Shown here: one piece after another, positions 12,327 to 23,655 of the stretch
How positions within the stretch are numbered: position 1 is the first letter of the stretch
How the letters are laid out: every line of letters starts with the position of its first letter
Source: Plasmodium coatneyi
Taxonomy: Eukaryota; Apicomplexa; Aconoidasida; Haemosporida; Plasmodiidae
Assembly: GCF_001680005.1 (NCBI RefSeq)
Contig: NC_033562.1
Span: 620,001 to 684,000, forward strand
Length of the DNA: 64,000 nt
Direction: 5' to 3'
The notes under the pieces: generated by a model
Databases searched by the model: none
Told to the model about the DNA's origin: nothing
The model's input: the letters and a program-made list of their open reading frames with translations, nothing else
Made by a program: the position numbers and the translations under genes

Positions 12327-13496
12327 ATGAAAAGGTGTTTCTTCAACGTGCGCGCGAAAGTGAGTGTGCACCTAAGGGGTAATGCCAGGACGATCGAACA
12401 GATCAATCGCGCAGGAATATTTGCGAACATAAGCACAAGGTGGTACCACCCATCAGGGGACACGAATGAGTTGTTACATTCTGCCCACTTCAGCTGCATG
12501 AGGAGCTCAAAGGAAGGAAACCCTATTGTCCATGATCTTAATTTTATGAAATGCATTTTGCTAAATGATGAAAGGAAGTGGGGTAAAGAGTCGGCCCTAG
12601 AGGAGGGCAGAACAGAATCAACCCCCCAGTCTAGAATAATAACCATCGTCCTGAACAACACCATTTGTGCCCATTCGGCCAAAATTATTGCCAACTCGGA
12701 TATATTAATATGCGCCGATGGGGGCGCCAACCGGCTGTACAACTGGTGTCAGTCGTTAGCCACGGAGAGAAACCCAAATGATAAGCAAAGTTTACCGAAA
12801 GGGGAGGAAGACAAAAACACAGCACAGTATGCATGGCACCCAAATGAGCATGCGCAACATTTGCATGGAGGACACACCATCGGTGATTTATTCAACATGC
12901 CAGTGTCAGAAACGAAAAAGACGCTGAAGTATCCCACCGAAATAGTGCCCCATATAATTTGCGGTGACTTTGATAGCATAAACGCACACGTGTACAGCTA
13001 CTACAAAAACAAGTCAGTCATATTCGAAAAGTGCGCGAACCAGGAAAATACGGACCTCGATAAATGCATCGACCTGATACGAGGACATATCCGCAAGAAT
13101 GACAAAATATTAATTTTAGGCGCCACAGGAAACAGGTTTGACCACACGTGTGCAAATATTTCTTGCCTATACAAAAATGCTTCCCTAAATAGTCTGTACT
13201 TAATTGGGGAGAATAACTTCCTCTTTTTGCTCCAGCAAGGAAGTCACATTATACAGGTACCTCCGGACGTCTTTTGCAAAGGTTGCGGCATTTTACCCAT
13301 TGGCGGCAAGTGTACAATTAAAACGGAAGGGTTGAAGTACAATTTGAATGATGAATGCCTCAGCTTCGATACGCTCATCAGTTCGTCAAATGAAGTTGTC
13401 CAGAGGGAGGTAAAAATTTTTACCGATTTTCCCGTGATTTGGAGTGCCCAGTTAAGGGACGGGGGGAATGATGTGCGGCCCTGCACACACAGCTAG
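12327..13496 (+). CDS. TPK: Thiamine pyrophosphokinase
   Basis: It transfers pyrophosphate from ATP to thiamine to give thiamine diphosphate, the cofactor of pyruvate and oxoglutarate dehydrogenases and transketolase. The product is 389 residues, single exon. Family motifs appear in order: ADGGANRLYNW near residue 130, CGDFDSI near 213, NTDLDKCIDLI near 240 and GATGNRFDHTCANI near 265. A C-terminal thiamine-binding beta domain ends in ISSSNEVVQREVKIFTDFPVIW. The first 80-90 residues are a basic extension not found in bacterial or yeast enzymes, and a low-complexity insert sits between the first two motifs. The frame is open upstream to about 12150, but the ATG at 12327 is preceded by ATAAAA and is the most natural start. 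The 3' end converges with the next gene, 182 bp apart. Confidence 0.95.
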   Translation: MKRCFFNVRAKVSVHLRGNARTIEQINRAGIFANISTRWYHPSGDTNELLHSAHFSCMRSSKEGNPIVHDLNFMKCILLNDERKWGKESALEEGRTESTPQSRIITIVLNNTICAHSAKIIANSDILICADGGANRLYNWCQSLATERNPNDKQSLPKGEEDKNTAQYAWHPNEHAQHLHGGHTIGDLFNMPVSETKKTLKYPTEIVPHIICGDFDSINAHVYSYYKNKSVIFEKCANQENTDLDKCIDLIRGHIRKNDKILILGATGNRFDHTCANISCLYKNASLNSLYLIGENNFLFLLQQGSHIIQVPPDVFCKGCGILPIGGKCTIKTEGLKYNLNDECLSFDTLISSSNEVVQREVKIFTDFPVIWSAQLRDGGNDVRPCTHS

Positions 13497-13678
13497 CTAA
13501 AATGTGTCCATGTGTTTGTTTTTAATTTTGCTTTTTTTTTTTGTGTTTTTTTTTTTTTTTTTTTTTCCAATTATTCATAACATTTGGTGAGTATGTTGCA
13601 AAATGGCTAGCTGCCCTAAAAACGGCCGCACTCCGCGTAACAAAAAAATAAACGGCAGGAGGTGTAGTGACTGCCGCG

Positions 13679-16495
13679 CTATGCAATCGGCACGTCCGTG
13701 TACACCTCGTTCTTGTTCTTGGACTTCTTCTTCATCTTCTTCGTTTCGAATGTATGCTCAAAGTTGGTGTCGTTGTCGTACTGGTGTATTTTTTTCTTCT
13801 CCTTCGCGGTATGGTCATGGGTAAAGTTGGTCGTGCCGTAGCTGGACGACGCCGTCTCCCTGCTTGAGTCTCTCTGCGTGTTGTTGGATTGACCCCCCTT
13901 CTGTTCGCTATTTCCTGCCCTGCTAATAAAAATGTCGATGGTGAAGGGGTAAATGTTAACCTCCTTCCTGTGCGCAATGTCCAGGGATAACAGGGCGTTC
14001 GAAACTTCAATGTGGAAGGTGGAGCTATCTGGAATGAACACCTTCTCCTTCGAGTTGTCCTTCTTCGTTTTGCAAATATAATACAAATTGTTGAGGGTGC
14101 TTTTACTGATGTATTTCTTCGGAATGATATCCGTCTCGATTGTGTGCAGTAAAATGCTGTGCCTTCGTATGAGTAGCGAAAGCAGTTTGGGGGATTGCGT
14201 TTTTTTGAAAGCGTTGTAAATTAGGTTCACATAAATGGGAAGGAAGTGAAAAATGCATTCTGATGATAGCAAGCTCGTAATCGCCATGGGCATCCACAAC
14301 ACGCCTCTTATGTCGATGCCTTCACTATGTATGCTATTCCTCAAATGTATGAACAGCTTGTCCAGTTCCTCTACATAATCCAACTTGCCCGCCGCAATTA
14401 GCGCGTACGCACAGAGATATTTGTTAATAACATATTTTTTCTTTTTTCCATTCCGTTTGTTTTGTTTGTTCTCACAGATGTCGTTGCTACTCACCACACG
14501 ATGGTCACCTCCATCGGGGAAACCTCCACTTCGCACAATCGTATCACCACTGTAGTGTGTGCTGAAATTTTTTTTTTTTTTTTTTTTTTCGCTTTCCCAT
14601 TGTGCGTATGATCCCTTCCCCTGTACACACATATCGTCCATTTTTCTCTCCCTCTCTTCCAAATAATGGTTTATCTTTTCATACGCCATTTTTAACAACT
14701 CCTCATCTCGAATCCTCACTTTGGAAAATGCATATATAATTTTGATAATATCAATAGAGGAAAACGTTTCAAAGTTTCTCTTCATATGCTCACAAATCGT
14801 TTCGTAAAAACTGACGTCTTCCAAAGAGGCATCCGCATAGGTATTCACAATGATGGTAATTTCATTTGGCGTATATGTGTGTACATAATTCTGTACATAT
14901 TTTGCCAACATGAACATACAAAATTCGTCTACATGTTTGCACGTCCCGATGGTGAAAATAAAATTTGTTATCATATGATGTGTCATGAGTTCCAAATTTT
15001 CGCAAATCAGGTCGGAGTGGGCGTACAGAATGTTACTGTCTATGTGGCTGAAGAGATATTTCGCCATGTAGACTAGCAGCACCTTCTGCAGCAGGATGTT
15101 CTTGATGCTTAGCAGGTTATTCGTTATGTGCTGGCGGTGGTCCTTCCTCAGGTGAAAGCGACAGTCATCGCTTTGTGCTATGTTTTGCGCCCACTCCTCG
15201 TCTGCATCATCTATCTCTTCCTGGACTGTTCCGCTTGTACTATGGTTTGTCCATCCGGTTGGTGTTGCGTCGACTGATTCGGCTTCGAGGCCAAGTGGGT
15301 TCTCCCTGGGATGGCTTGTCTGCATTCCACTCCCATCCGTGGTTTCTCCCCCCATGCAGAGGGGCTCCCCCGTTTCGTCTGACCTGTTCAGGTCGTTGCT
15401 AATTTTGTTAATAACATTAACATACTGTGATAGGCGGTTTACGATGCCCGCGTAAACTTCCTTACTCTTCACTTCGTTCACGCACATGAGGAGAAGGTAA
15501 TCATACAGGTGGAGGAACGAAATGGACTCCACCTTCGAATAAATCCCCTGACACAAATTCATAAAAATATCTTGTAACATTTTTTTGTTAACGTAATCTT
15601 CATTTTTGTACGAAACTTCTGAACTACCTGCACACTTGACGATGTTGCTTTTGTCATTTGACATGGAAATATTATTATGGTGCAAGATGGTCAACAGGAG
15701 GAGCCCATTTTTTATTTCCTGCGCGGATAGAATTTTATACTTAACTCGTTTCAGTATCTCTATGAAGGCTTTACTGTTCCTTCTGTGAACATAATGGTAG
15801 AAGATGTTTGTGTCCATGAAGTAGGAGTCAGCTTCAGATTCGTTTGCCCTCCTCACATTTACATACGTCAATGGGAATAACAATGAATGGTAGTTCACAT
15901 GATCCTTGCTTATCACCTTTTCCTTATAATTTAAAATATCGCATTTTTTAAGTCTGTAGATAAACTTGTGCATGTTATTATTCATGAGGGCATTCATGCA
16001 GGGGTTGTTTCTGCTTGTTCGTATCAGTTCGTTTCTGTTTACCTTTGGCTTCTCAATATTGTGGATGTAGTAGACGTTGTTTGGCCCGCTTATATGATGG
16101 CTCTCATTTGCCGAGGTGGGAGTACCCATACTTGTTTGGTTCCCCCCCTTTGTACGTAAAAAATGCACCATAGATGCCGTGTCCACCACGTACTTCAAAA
16201 TGTTCCCACATTCTATCACCTCAGAAAGGGAGCACTTCCTTTTTAACATCCCACTGGTTAGTAATTCATAGTCGCGCATTAACTCAGTGGTTTCCTTTTT
16301 CCCATAGCGCAAATAAAAATTCCTTAAATCTGCTTCATTTTTCACATTTTCTATATCGTCGTACTTTCCCTGATCGCTGTTCGGCGCACAACTGGCAGCG
16401 CTAACGAACGAGCTCTTCCTCCCGCCATTTATTTTTAGATCATGCAGCAGCCCCGTCTTTCTGTGGCTACGCCTTAGGTAGCCAATTCGCATCAT
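13679..16495 (-). CDS. Helical-repeat (HPR/RAP-family-like) protein, probably organellar
   Basis: A single exon of 938 residues. The N-terminus (MMRIGYLRRSHRKTGLLHDL) is Arg-rich and lacks acidic residues, as in a mitochondrial presequence. From about residue 500 to 610 there are repeated amphipathic helices (TPNEITIIVNTYADASLED and SIDIIKIIYAFSKVRIRDEE) that match the pattern of heptatricopeptide repeats found in FASTK and RAP proteins, which bind organellar RNA. Near 830-855, EVSNALLSLDIAHRKE and FTIDIFI look like the lead-in to a RAP domain. The usual following EVDGPxHF core is absent and is replaced by a polar Ser/Lys-rich tail. A poly-Lys run near 640 is coded by a homopolymer tract (14571-14589 on the + strand). 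The likely role is mitochondrial (or apicoplast) RNA stability or ribosome assembly; this is inferred from repeat pattern only. Confidence 0.75.
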   Translation of the reverse strand: MMRIGYLRRSHRKTGLLHDLKINGGRKSSFVSAASCAPNSDQGKYDDIENVKNEADLRNFYLRYGKKETTELMRDYELLTSGMLKRKCSLSEVIECGNILKYVVDTASMVHFLRTKGGNQTSMGTPTSANESHHISGPNNVYYIHNIEKPKVNRNELIRTSRNNPCMNALMNNNMHKFIYRLKKCDILNYKEKVISKDHVNYHSLLFPLTYVNVRRANESEADSYFMDTNIFYHYVHRRNSKAFIEILKRVKYKILSAQEIKNGLLLLTILHHNNISMSNDKSNIVKCAGSSEVSYKNEDYVNKKMLQDIFMNLCQGIYSKVESISFLHLYDYLLLMCVNEVKSKEVYAGIVNRLSQYVNVINKISNDLNRSDETGEPLCMGGETTDGSGMQTSHPRENPLGLEAESVDATPTGWTNHSTSGTVQEEIDDADEEWAQNIAQSDDCRFHLRKDHRQHITNNLLSIKNILLQKVLLVYMAKYLFSHIDSNILYAHSDLICENLELMTHHMITNFIFTIGTCKHVDEFCMFMLAKYVQNYVHTYTPNEITIIVNTYADASLEDVSFYETICEHMKRNFETFSSIDIIKIIYAFSKVRIRDEELLKMAYEKINHYLEERERKMDDMCVQGKGSYAQWESEKKKKKKNFSTHYSGDTIVRSGGFPDGGDHRVVSSNDICENKQNKRNGKKKKYVINKYLCAYALIAAGKLDYVEELDKLFIHLRNSIHSEGIDIRGVLWMPMAITSLLSSECIFHFLPIYVNLIYNAFKKTQSPKLLSLLIRRHSILLHTIETDIIPKKYISKSTLNNLYYICKTKKDNSKEKVFIPDSSTFHIEVSNALLSLDIAHRKEVNIYPFTIDIFISRAGNSEQKGGQSNNTQRDSSRETASSSYGTTNFTHDHTAKEKKKIHQYDNDTNFEHTFETKKMKKKSKNKNEVYTDVPIA

Positions 16496-17824
16496 TCACG
16501 TTGCGGAGTTATGGTATATATATGGGTGTGGTGGGTTCATCCCTATGCACTCCCACAGGGACATTACACACATTAATTTATATACACATGTATACTTATC
16601 ACTTGTGTTCTGCCAGGTAGGCAGGGTTTTAATGTGTTCCACGTTGCACTGTAAGCAACACGAGAGAGTAAACCTGTTGTACCTTTGCAGATTGGCTAGA
16701 CACTCGCATCAACGTGGGACTCCAAACAGCGCTGGGCGTCCTTCCTACTTTACCCCCTTTAGATGTTACACCACAAGTTCAGTTCAACATTTGGGGGGGT
16801 ACTACAGCCATTTCATTTGGCTAGCTGGGGAGAGGAGGAGAGAAATACCTACACGGCAGCGTTTTTAAGCTCTCCCTCAAAATTTCCGGAAAGTAGAGCC
16901 GCCTAATCAATTCGCCTTGCCTTCATTCGATGCTGTGGCATATAAGAAGCTTTTCCCTCCCAGGGTCGATATGCATCACGCCGCTCTAAGATGCGATGCG
17001 GCTTCCACATCACACGCTGGGTGAGCCGCTTGTGTTTGCTTCCAATTGGTGTGACAACTGTGAACGGCTGCTCTACCAGTGGGCGTTTTTTTCTTTCCCT
17101 ATTTGCTTCCCCTTTTATATATATATTTTTTTTTTTCTCCTGTATTAGCCCTTTTTGGGGGAACCTTCTTCGCCGCTGCCACTTGCCACTCGGTGCACGC
17201 CACGCGAAATACAACTGCATGCCGCACCGGCGCTTTTCTTTTCCCCTTGCCGTTCATGCGCGATGCAGCGATGCGGCAAAGAAAGGGAACCTTCTAACCA
17301 AGTGATGAAGGAACCTCCCCCAAAGTGACGAAAAAATGCCTGAGAGTTGTTTGCCATTTTTCGCGGTTCCCATATTTTCGATGCATTCTAGCCATTTGTC
17401 ATAACGCCCGGGGGAGAATACCGCCCCCTCCACCTTCCATTCTTAATACCGCGCAGAGCCTGTGCTGGTTTATTTAACATCATTTTTTTTTTTTTTTTTT
17501 CCTCTTTTTCGTCTCCATTTGGGTACTCCCCATATAAGTATCCATCGGAAGGTGGTTGTGGTGGATGGGCATTCCGCACAGGCAAACTCGCGTTGAGGCA
17601 ATCACCTGCAAGGAGATTTAAATGATCCGGTGCATTTATGAGGGATACTTTTTCACGAGAATGTTTTATTGTTAGGCGAAGTAGTGTATTTTCTGGTGAG
17701 AATCCCCACCTGTTGGTCTCCCATTGTGTGGACCCCCTGCAGGATTTACCCCTATACCAGGGCAGGTTAACTCACCCATGCTCTCCTCCACTGCTAAGCA
17801 ACTCACCCTTCTTCTCTTTACACC
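16496..17824. other. Divergent promoter region, 1.3 kb
   Basis: This lies between two divergent genes. It contains a short (TA)n run followed by T-runs near 17117-17136 and a T-run near 17483-17500. No gene is supported. Confidence 0.55.
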
Positions 17825-19528
17825 ATGGAGGAAGGAAAGGCCAAATGTCACATCAAACTGAAAAAGAGCGACCAGAAGAATAATAGCACCAGGAAAAGAA
17901 AGACATTGAACGTATTTGACGGTTCCCATTATAGCCAGGACGAGGGGAAAGATAAGAATGAGACAGAGGAAGGGACAGCTGCAAAAGCACAAAAAATTAG
18001 GGGCATAAAAAATGGACAAATTGTAGTTGATCCAAGTAACGATTTGGAGAAAGAAGCCAATTCAGCAACGTCCCATTTTATTCGTTCTCTGCAGGAGAAG
18101 CTTGAGCGAGTTCAGAGTAAGAAGAAAATTGTTTATTTGAATTTTCCCAAAAAAGGGGGAACCGGGTTAAGTGATAAAAAGTCTAATGGGGAAATTGTCA
18201 GTGTTAGCAGTTCGGAGGAAGGACCTATCGAGCTGTCAGCAGGTTCCGCGGATGTAAGGGACCCAAGTGATCATTCATACGAATCGGAGGACTCAGCCGG
18301 ATTGGGAGATGAGGAACTGACGGCCGACTTCCACCAGGACCCAAAGCAGCCAGACAAATCGCAGAAGTACCACATCTCGGAGGAGAGCCTAACCTATAAG
18401 AGGAAAGTCTTCCTGGAAAAATTCAACAAAAATGAAAAGGAGTCCATTTTTAAAAACGAAATGAGAATGTACACAGATTTTGACGATCACCACATCCAAG
18501 TGGAAAATTACGGGAAACGAATTTTGAGCAAAATGGGATTCAACGAAGAGGTTTACAATAGGTACATAAATCAATACTACCAGGAACGGAGCGACAAGAA
18601 CTACTTTGACAGGATATATGACTCGTTCCAGTCACGGGAGTTTCGGTTCACCGGTGTGGGTGCGGAAGAAGAAATGAGGGAGAATATGCAGCGGATTAGG
18701 GGTGCCAAGGGGAACCGAAGTAAGAGCAGAAGTGGGAGTAGCAACAACGGGGAAGACAGCACAACGGGGCGAAAAAAAAGGCGAAGCGAAGGAAGCGACC
18801 GTGGTCATAAGCCCCATGAAAACGCCCACAGGAGCAACAATAAATGGGAACATGGAGAAGAAGCAACATGCGCAGACCCCCCCCCAAGTGACAACACAGA
18901 TAACCTATTCGAAGGACTTATTGTGAAAATTAACTTAAAGACTCATGAATTTTACAAACGGAAGGGGGTCATAGTTTACACGAAAAGGAAAAGGAAAAGG
19001 AAGACGAAGGGGAGGAACGTCGGGTGGGATGACGAATCCAGGTACATCCTTGGCTTACTCCTTTTTAAAAGTCAGAAATATATCCATCTGTACAAAGAAA
19101 TGGTTAAGAAAAAGATAAAGGACTACCTGTCGTGGAAGGAAGGAGATCATCCCCGTGGAGACGACTCCAGTGTGGACGATAGCCAAAACGAGAGGAAAGA
19201 ATTTTGGGAAGCTTTCCTTAAACAACTAATAAAAAAGGTGAAACGTGACAGGGAGGATGACCATGGGGTGAGAAATAACGAATCGAAAGAACCATTCCAC
19301 CTTACCGAAGTGAAGTCCAAGTATGTCGAAACGAGCATCACCGATGACACAGTCAAATGCAAGGTCGTCGGGACAGGTATTCACCTCTCCAGGGGTGACA
19401 CGTCTTTGTATAAACAGACCGTCAAGCTGAAAAAGATCAAAGGTGATCACGCGAACGTTGAAGTCGAGGGGGGGCACATACTGAGGCTCTCCCTGGACGA
19501 CATTTGCCAATACATAAGTCACGTGTGA
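17825..19528 (+). CDS. G-patch/KOW-domain protein, GPKOW/Spp2-like splicing factor (tentative)
   Basis: A single exon of 567 residues, very charged. A short G-patch-like element (YGKRILSKMGFNEEVYNRY) lies near residue 228. Two regions resemble the KOW modules of GPKOW: GLIVKINLKTHEFYKRKGVIVY near 364 and the C-terminal 65 residues, where LYKQTVKLKKIKG and VEVEGGHILRLSLDDI follow the usual strand pattern. Between them are Lys/Arg-rich low-complexity blocks. GPKOW/Spp2 proteins bind the spliceosomal DEAH helicase Prp2/DHX16 through the G-patch. The G-patch here is poor in glycine, so the assignment is moderate; the reading frame is not in doubt. The ATG at 17825 has a CACC context and starts MEEGKAKCHIKLKK, typical of the family, whose N-terminus often has an 'I-K-L' strand. 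Confidence 0.6.
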   Translation: MEEGKAKCHIKLKKSDQKNNSTRKRKTLNVFDGSHYSQDEGKDKNETEEGTAAKAQKIRGIKNGQIVVDPSNDLEKEANSATSHFIRSLQEKLERVQSKKKIVYLNFPKKGGTGLSDKKSNGEIVSVSSSEEGPIELSAGSADVRDPSDHSYESEDSAGLGDEELTADFHQDPKQPDKSQKYHISEESLTYKRKVFLEKFNKNEKESIFKNEMRMYTDFDDHHIQVENYGKRILSKMGFNEEVYNRYINQYYQERSDKNYFDRIYDSFQSREFRFTGVGAEEEMRENMQRIRGAKGNRSKSRSGSSNNGEDSTTGRKKRRSEGSDRGHKPHENAHRSNNKWEHGEEATCADPPPSDNTDNLFEGLIVKINLKTHEFYKRKGVIVYTKRKRKRKTKGRNVGWDDESRYILGLLLFKSQKYIHLYKEMVKKKIKDYLSWKEGDHPRGDDSSVDDSQNERKEFWEAFLKQLIKKVKRDREDDHGVRNNESKEPFHLTEVKSKYVETSITDDTVKCKVVGTGIHLSRGDTSLYKQTVKLKKIKGDHANVEVEGGHILRLSLDDICQYISHV

Positions 19529-20288
19529 TTTGGAAGCGGCACCATGAATAATGCGTGCCGCTAATTTGGCTTCTCCCGTCCTGTAAGCAAAACTACCCCC
19601 CCTTTTTTTTTTTTTTTTTTTTTGTTCACCCATATTCGTCTGACTGCTTTCAATGAAAGGCGGGATAGACCCCATTTTTAGTTCCAAATTTGTAATTTTT
19701 TTTTTTTTTTTTAAAGCAACTGTTGACAACTCATTTGGAGGCAGCCCACTTATGTGGACGTTTGTCTAATTCGATTTAAAAGAAAAAATTTACAGTTTTG
19801 GGGAGCAGAACAGATTAATACCAAAGACGCTGTAAACTTGGTCGACACGCCAGACGCGAAAATGGAATAAATGCTAGAATGGACGGAGAAGGCGAATACA
19901 CAAAAATGAATTGACTTGTGTGCAGGTGGTTAAAAGAAAGATAGGCACAACGATGAGGCGACAATCGGGATAATCGCCTTAAAACTTTTTTAAAAAAGGT
20001 TGCACGCAGATAACAAAAAAAAGGACGAGGAGGGGGTCGGCGGACTGCCAATAAGAAGGTCTCATATAATGAGTATTCCCCCCCTACTGGGAAAAAAACT
20101 GCCTGATCACTCAGCACAGATAGTTTTAATTAGGTTAAACGCGCACATGCGTATGGACATAAACAAAGGAAAAAAAAATTGAAAGAGCCCACCAATTGTA
20201 CAAGGAAAGTGGGCGTGCTATGCGGCTGGCAAGGGTCTTCCACAGAGACACACGTCCCCTCCGTTCACTCTGCTCCCCTGCCTAAACA
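19529..20288. other. Convergent 3' spacer
   Basis: This lies between the stops of two convergent genes. It contains T-runs near 19602-19623 and 19697-19712, typical of 3' ends here. No gene is seen. Confidence 0.6.
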
Positions 20289-23200
20289 TCAAAAGAAGGA
20301 CTTCTTCATCTGAATCAACTTTTTCTCTATTTTCATTCTGTTTAGAATGAGGGGGAGCTTCTGGAAGGTCATTTGCCTTCCCTGCTGTATGTACCACTCC
20401 ACGTCGTCGTAGTTTGACACGCTGATCAACTTGAAGTGCCTGAGGTAGAGGCGCTTCGGGTGCAGGGTGATGTCTCCGTTGTAGTTCTGCGGGGGGGTAA
20501 CAAAGTGGAAACGAAAAGTGAAAAGAGTGGCATAGAGAGGACGAAGCGGATGGTATAGAAGCTGCCCTACTACAGTTCCCCCAAATGTTGCTTCCCCTCA
20601 CCTGCATCGCGATGGAGCCCGCGTTCAGACCCCGGATCGTGGGAGACAAATCCAGCAACGCCATTAGCCTCAAAATGTACCGCATATTTTCTTTAAATAA
20701 TATTTCCATAGAGGACATTAAAAATCCAGCCCTCCAGTGACCAGAGTTGCCCCTCCATTTTACGGGTTTGCCTGCTTCCCCGTGGACTCGAACCCCTGTG
20801 AAAGGGAACACATGGGGATTCACCTGCGAAACGATTTTATACTTCACCGATAAAATCTGGTTTAAATTATGTGCCGGAATGTCGCTTTTTAAGGATCCGT
20901 CATGGAAGTAGGTGTTCTTGAACTGCACGCTGTTTATTATGGTGTACTCCTCATCGATAAGGTTTATATTTTTGTATTCATTAAGGTCGATGCATTCGCT
21001 TGCTTTGTTCTTTGGCTCATCTCCTTCCGAATGGTCCTCCTGTTCGTCTGAGCCACTTTGACCTCTTCCAGCGGGTGTGTTGCCTCCTTCCACCGTTCCG
21101 TTTTTACTCTTAGCATTCCGCTGCGATGTTTCCACACGGTTGGCACTGATCGTCCTGCCAGGAAGGACCACCCCTTTGTCCTTTCCCTTCTTCCTTCCTT
21201 CTGGATCATCTGAGCACCCCGACGAGCTCAATTTGAGCCGCACACTAGGGGGAGGAGTACCCTTATGAAAAATGCTTTTCCTAGGATCCGTTTCATCCTT
21301 CACGCTCACATCTGTTGTTGCGCTTACGGAGTTAACCTTCTCGTGTAGCTCGAATTGCTTCTTCTGCGCTGTGGGGCGTATTGTATCCTTGGGGTGTCCG
21401 CCGTTTGCTGGATCTGATTGCGTTGCACTTTCGGACAGCCCACTCAGATTGCTAGGATCGCTCGATATACTTGCTTCCCCAACGTCACCGTTTTCACTGC
21501 CCGGACTGACCGCACTAACCAAGCTGACCCCACTAGGCCCTCGCTCCGTCTCCCCCAAATGACTCCTCTGGTTAAACGCACTGTTGCTATTAAGAATGAA
21601 CTTGGCATTACTCACCTCCTTCACAGACATGAACCTGTAGACGTTCTCCCTGTTGTATTTTTTCTCCAACAATTTAAATGGCTGCATCAGGTAGGGAAAA
21701 GAACAGCTAGCCAAAACAGCCGTATAAATCAACACATTAGGGCTATTCATATAATTTAAAACCATATGTCCGTCCTCATCACATGGGAAATTCGTATTTC
21801 CCGACTCTGCTCTGGTCACAGTAATATTTAAGACCAAGTTGGTTTTTATGAAGGCCTCCAGGAAGGTCATGTCACCGTAAAGGTTATGAATTAGTTTTAC
21901 AATTTTGTCTATGTCGTAAAAGTTTCCCTTTCTGTAAATGTTAAAAAAAGAGTAAAGCCTATTTTCTGAGGAAAAACAAGAAACGATCTGATAAATAAAT
22001 TCAATGTTAAATTCTTCTAACAACTCTTTGTTCGTTCTAGAGCACACCCATGCAGCAACGATGCTTCCTGCAGAGGTCCCGCATATAATTTGCGGCAGGA
22101 TGTTGTCTTCGAAGTTGGGGACGAAATCGAAATCCTTTTCTTGGCTTGAGGCGGGATCACTACTCTTCGAGGGGCTGCTCGAGAAGTCATTTGGGGAGCC
22201 ATTTGGGTTGGTCCTCCCTTCCCCCATGATCTGGTCATTCATGTTATTCATCTTTGGGGGGGTATCTGATTCACCACTTCCGTGACGTACTTTATTTGCT
22301 ACTGCTTCACCGGGCAACGAGCCCAAGTCCAGCTCGCTCAACGAGGAGTTGCTACTGCTGAAGGAGAACTCACCCGAGCTGCCCTCGCTAGAACTCATGG
22401 ACGCCCTTCCGTCATGGTGCATCCCCTCCACGGGGGTGTATCCCGAATGCTTACAAAGTCGGCTGCCACTGAAAAGAAATTTCCTAATTAGGTCTACTTT
22501 GCCCGTCTTTCCTTTTTCTGCATTGTTGGTAGCCTTTGCGTCTTTCTCTTTGGGTGGCTTAGCACCTGGGGGGGGGTTCCTAACTACGAGGGGTTGTCCC
22601 TTTGCACTACGCCCTACACTTTCCTCATGGGTGCCTCCTTTATCCTTGGAGGAGCAACCCCCTTTGCACTCATCCCGAATATGTGCACTCTCCTGATTAG
22701 GCTGACCATGCCGACTGGATTGCCCGCCCCCGGCTGAGCATTCCTCAAAGTAGTTCACATTAATGGATGACTTTAGAAAAACCTCCAAGACGCCAAAATG
22801 GTGAAGACCCAAAATGGCACCTCCGCTGAGAAACAAAGCAGTATTACCCCACTGTCGAAAGATATCCTTAAAAATCCGCTTAATGAGTAAATACTCATCA
22901 GAAAAAATATAACTCAAGTTCGTTTCCTTCTGTTGGTGCACGTAGCGATCCACAAACTCCAGTCCCTCCATCACATGCGTTATAAAATCTGTCACTATAA
23001 TGTGTGGCGTAGAATAAGTCTTGCAATAATATTTCTCCTTAAAAATGGCTTTAATTGTTGGTGAGGTGGCTACTTTAATATCCTCTAGTAACCTCAACAC
23101 ATCATTGTTCCTTAAATTTTTTTTTATTCTCTGACTTGTTTTTTTTAGTAAATTCACATCATAAGTATTTATATAATCGTCGTTTTCATTTATGTGGATT

Positions 23201-23655
23201 GTTTTGCCAGTCAGCTCATCCATTCGGTAGGCATACTTTATGTAGTCCTTATAACTACTGCATGAGCGCATTAGTCTGTCTATCTTAAAAATGCTTTCCT
23301 CTGCCTTATCTACGCCGCGCATATGATGCATATTACCGTGGGTTCTTTTTCCTCCATTCGAACTAACTGATTCACCTCCTGTCTGACCACTTGCCTGCCC
23401 ATTTGACCTCCTTTTCAAGCATCTACAAAAATCCGTGTACTTTGTTGTCAGGAAAAAGGCCACATTCTCGCATATGAAGATACAGAACCTTATCAATATA
23501 TATATAAAGGCGTTTAGGAAAAATACAATCATGAGAATGATGAAAATGGGTAATTTCAAGAAATAGTGTGCATTGAACTTTTCGTAGTCCAACTGCTTCT
23601 TCCTTTTCTTTCGCTTTTTCTTCAGCGAGTCTAGACTGAATTCGGGCGTTTTCAT
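20289..23655 (-). CDS. Patatin-like phospholipase / TGL-type lipase, two exons
   Basis: Exon 1 is 20602-23655 and exon 2 is 20289-20486, with a GTGAGG donor and a GCAG acceptor; together they give 1083 residues. The catalytic parts of a patatin serine lipase are present: oxyanion loop FLSGGAILGLHHFGV near residue 276, nucleophile elbow GTSAGS near 526 followed by WVCSRTNKELLEEF, and catalytic Asp in YFHDGSLKSDIP near 917. The elbow context and the C-terminal segment NYNGDITLHPKRLYL..EWYIQQGRQMTFQKLP are characteristic of the eukaryotic TGL3/4/5-SDP1 branch, which acts on acylglycerols or lysophospholipids. A basic N-terminal region is followed by hydrophobic segments at about 37-70, so membrane anchoring is likely. 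Two polar low-complexity inserts of about 200 residues separate the catalytic blocks. The start ATG at 23655 is chosen because the upstream open frame has no ATG. It is predicted to work in parasite lipid remodelling. Confidence 0.92.

Noticed and set aside
12170..12742. 190-codon - strand frame
   Set aside because: Antisense to the TPK gene and without any recognisable motif.
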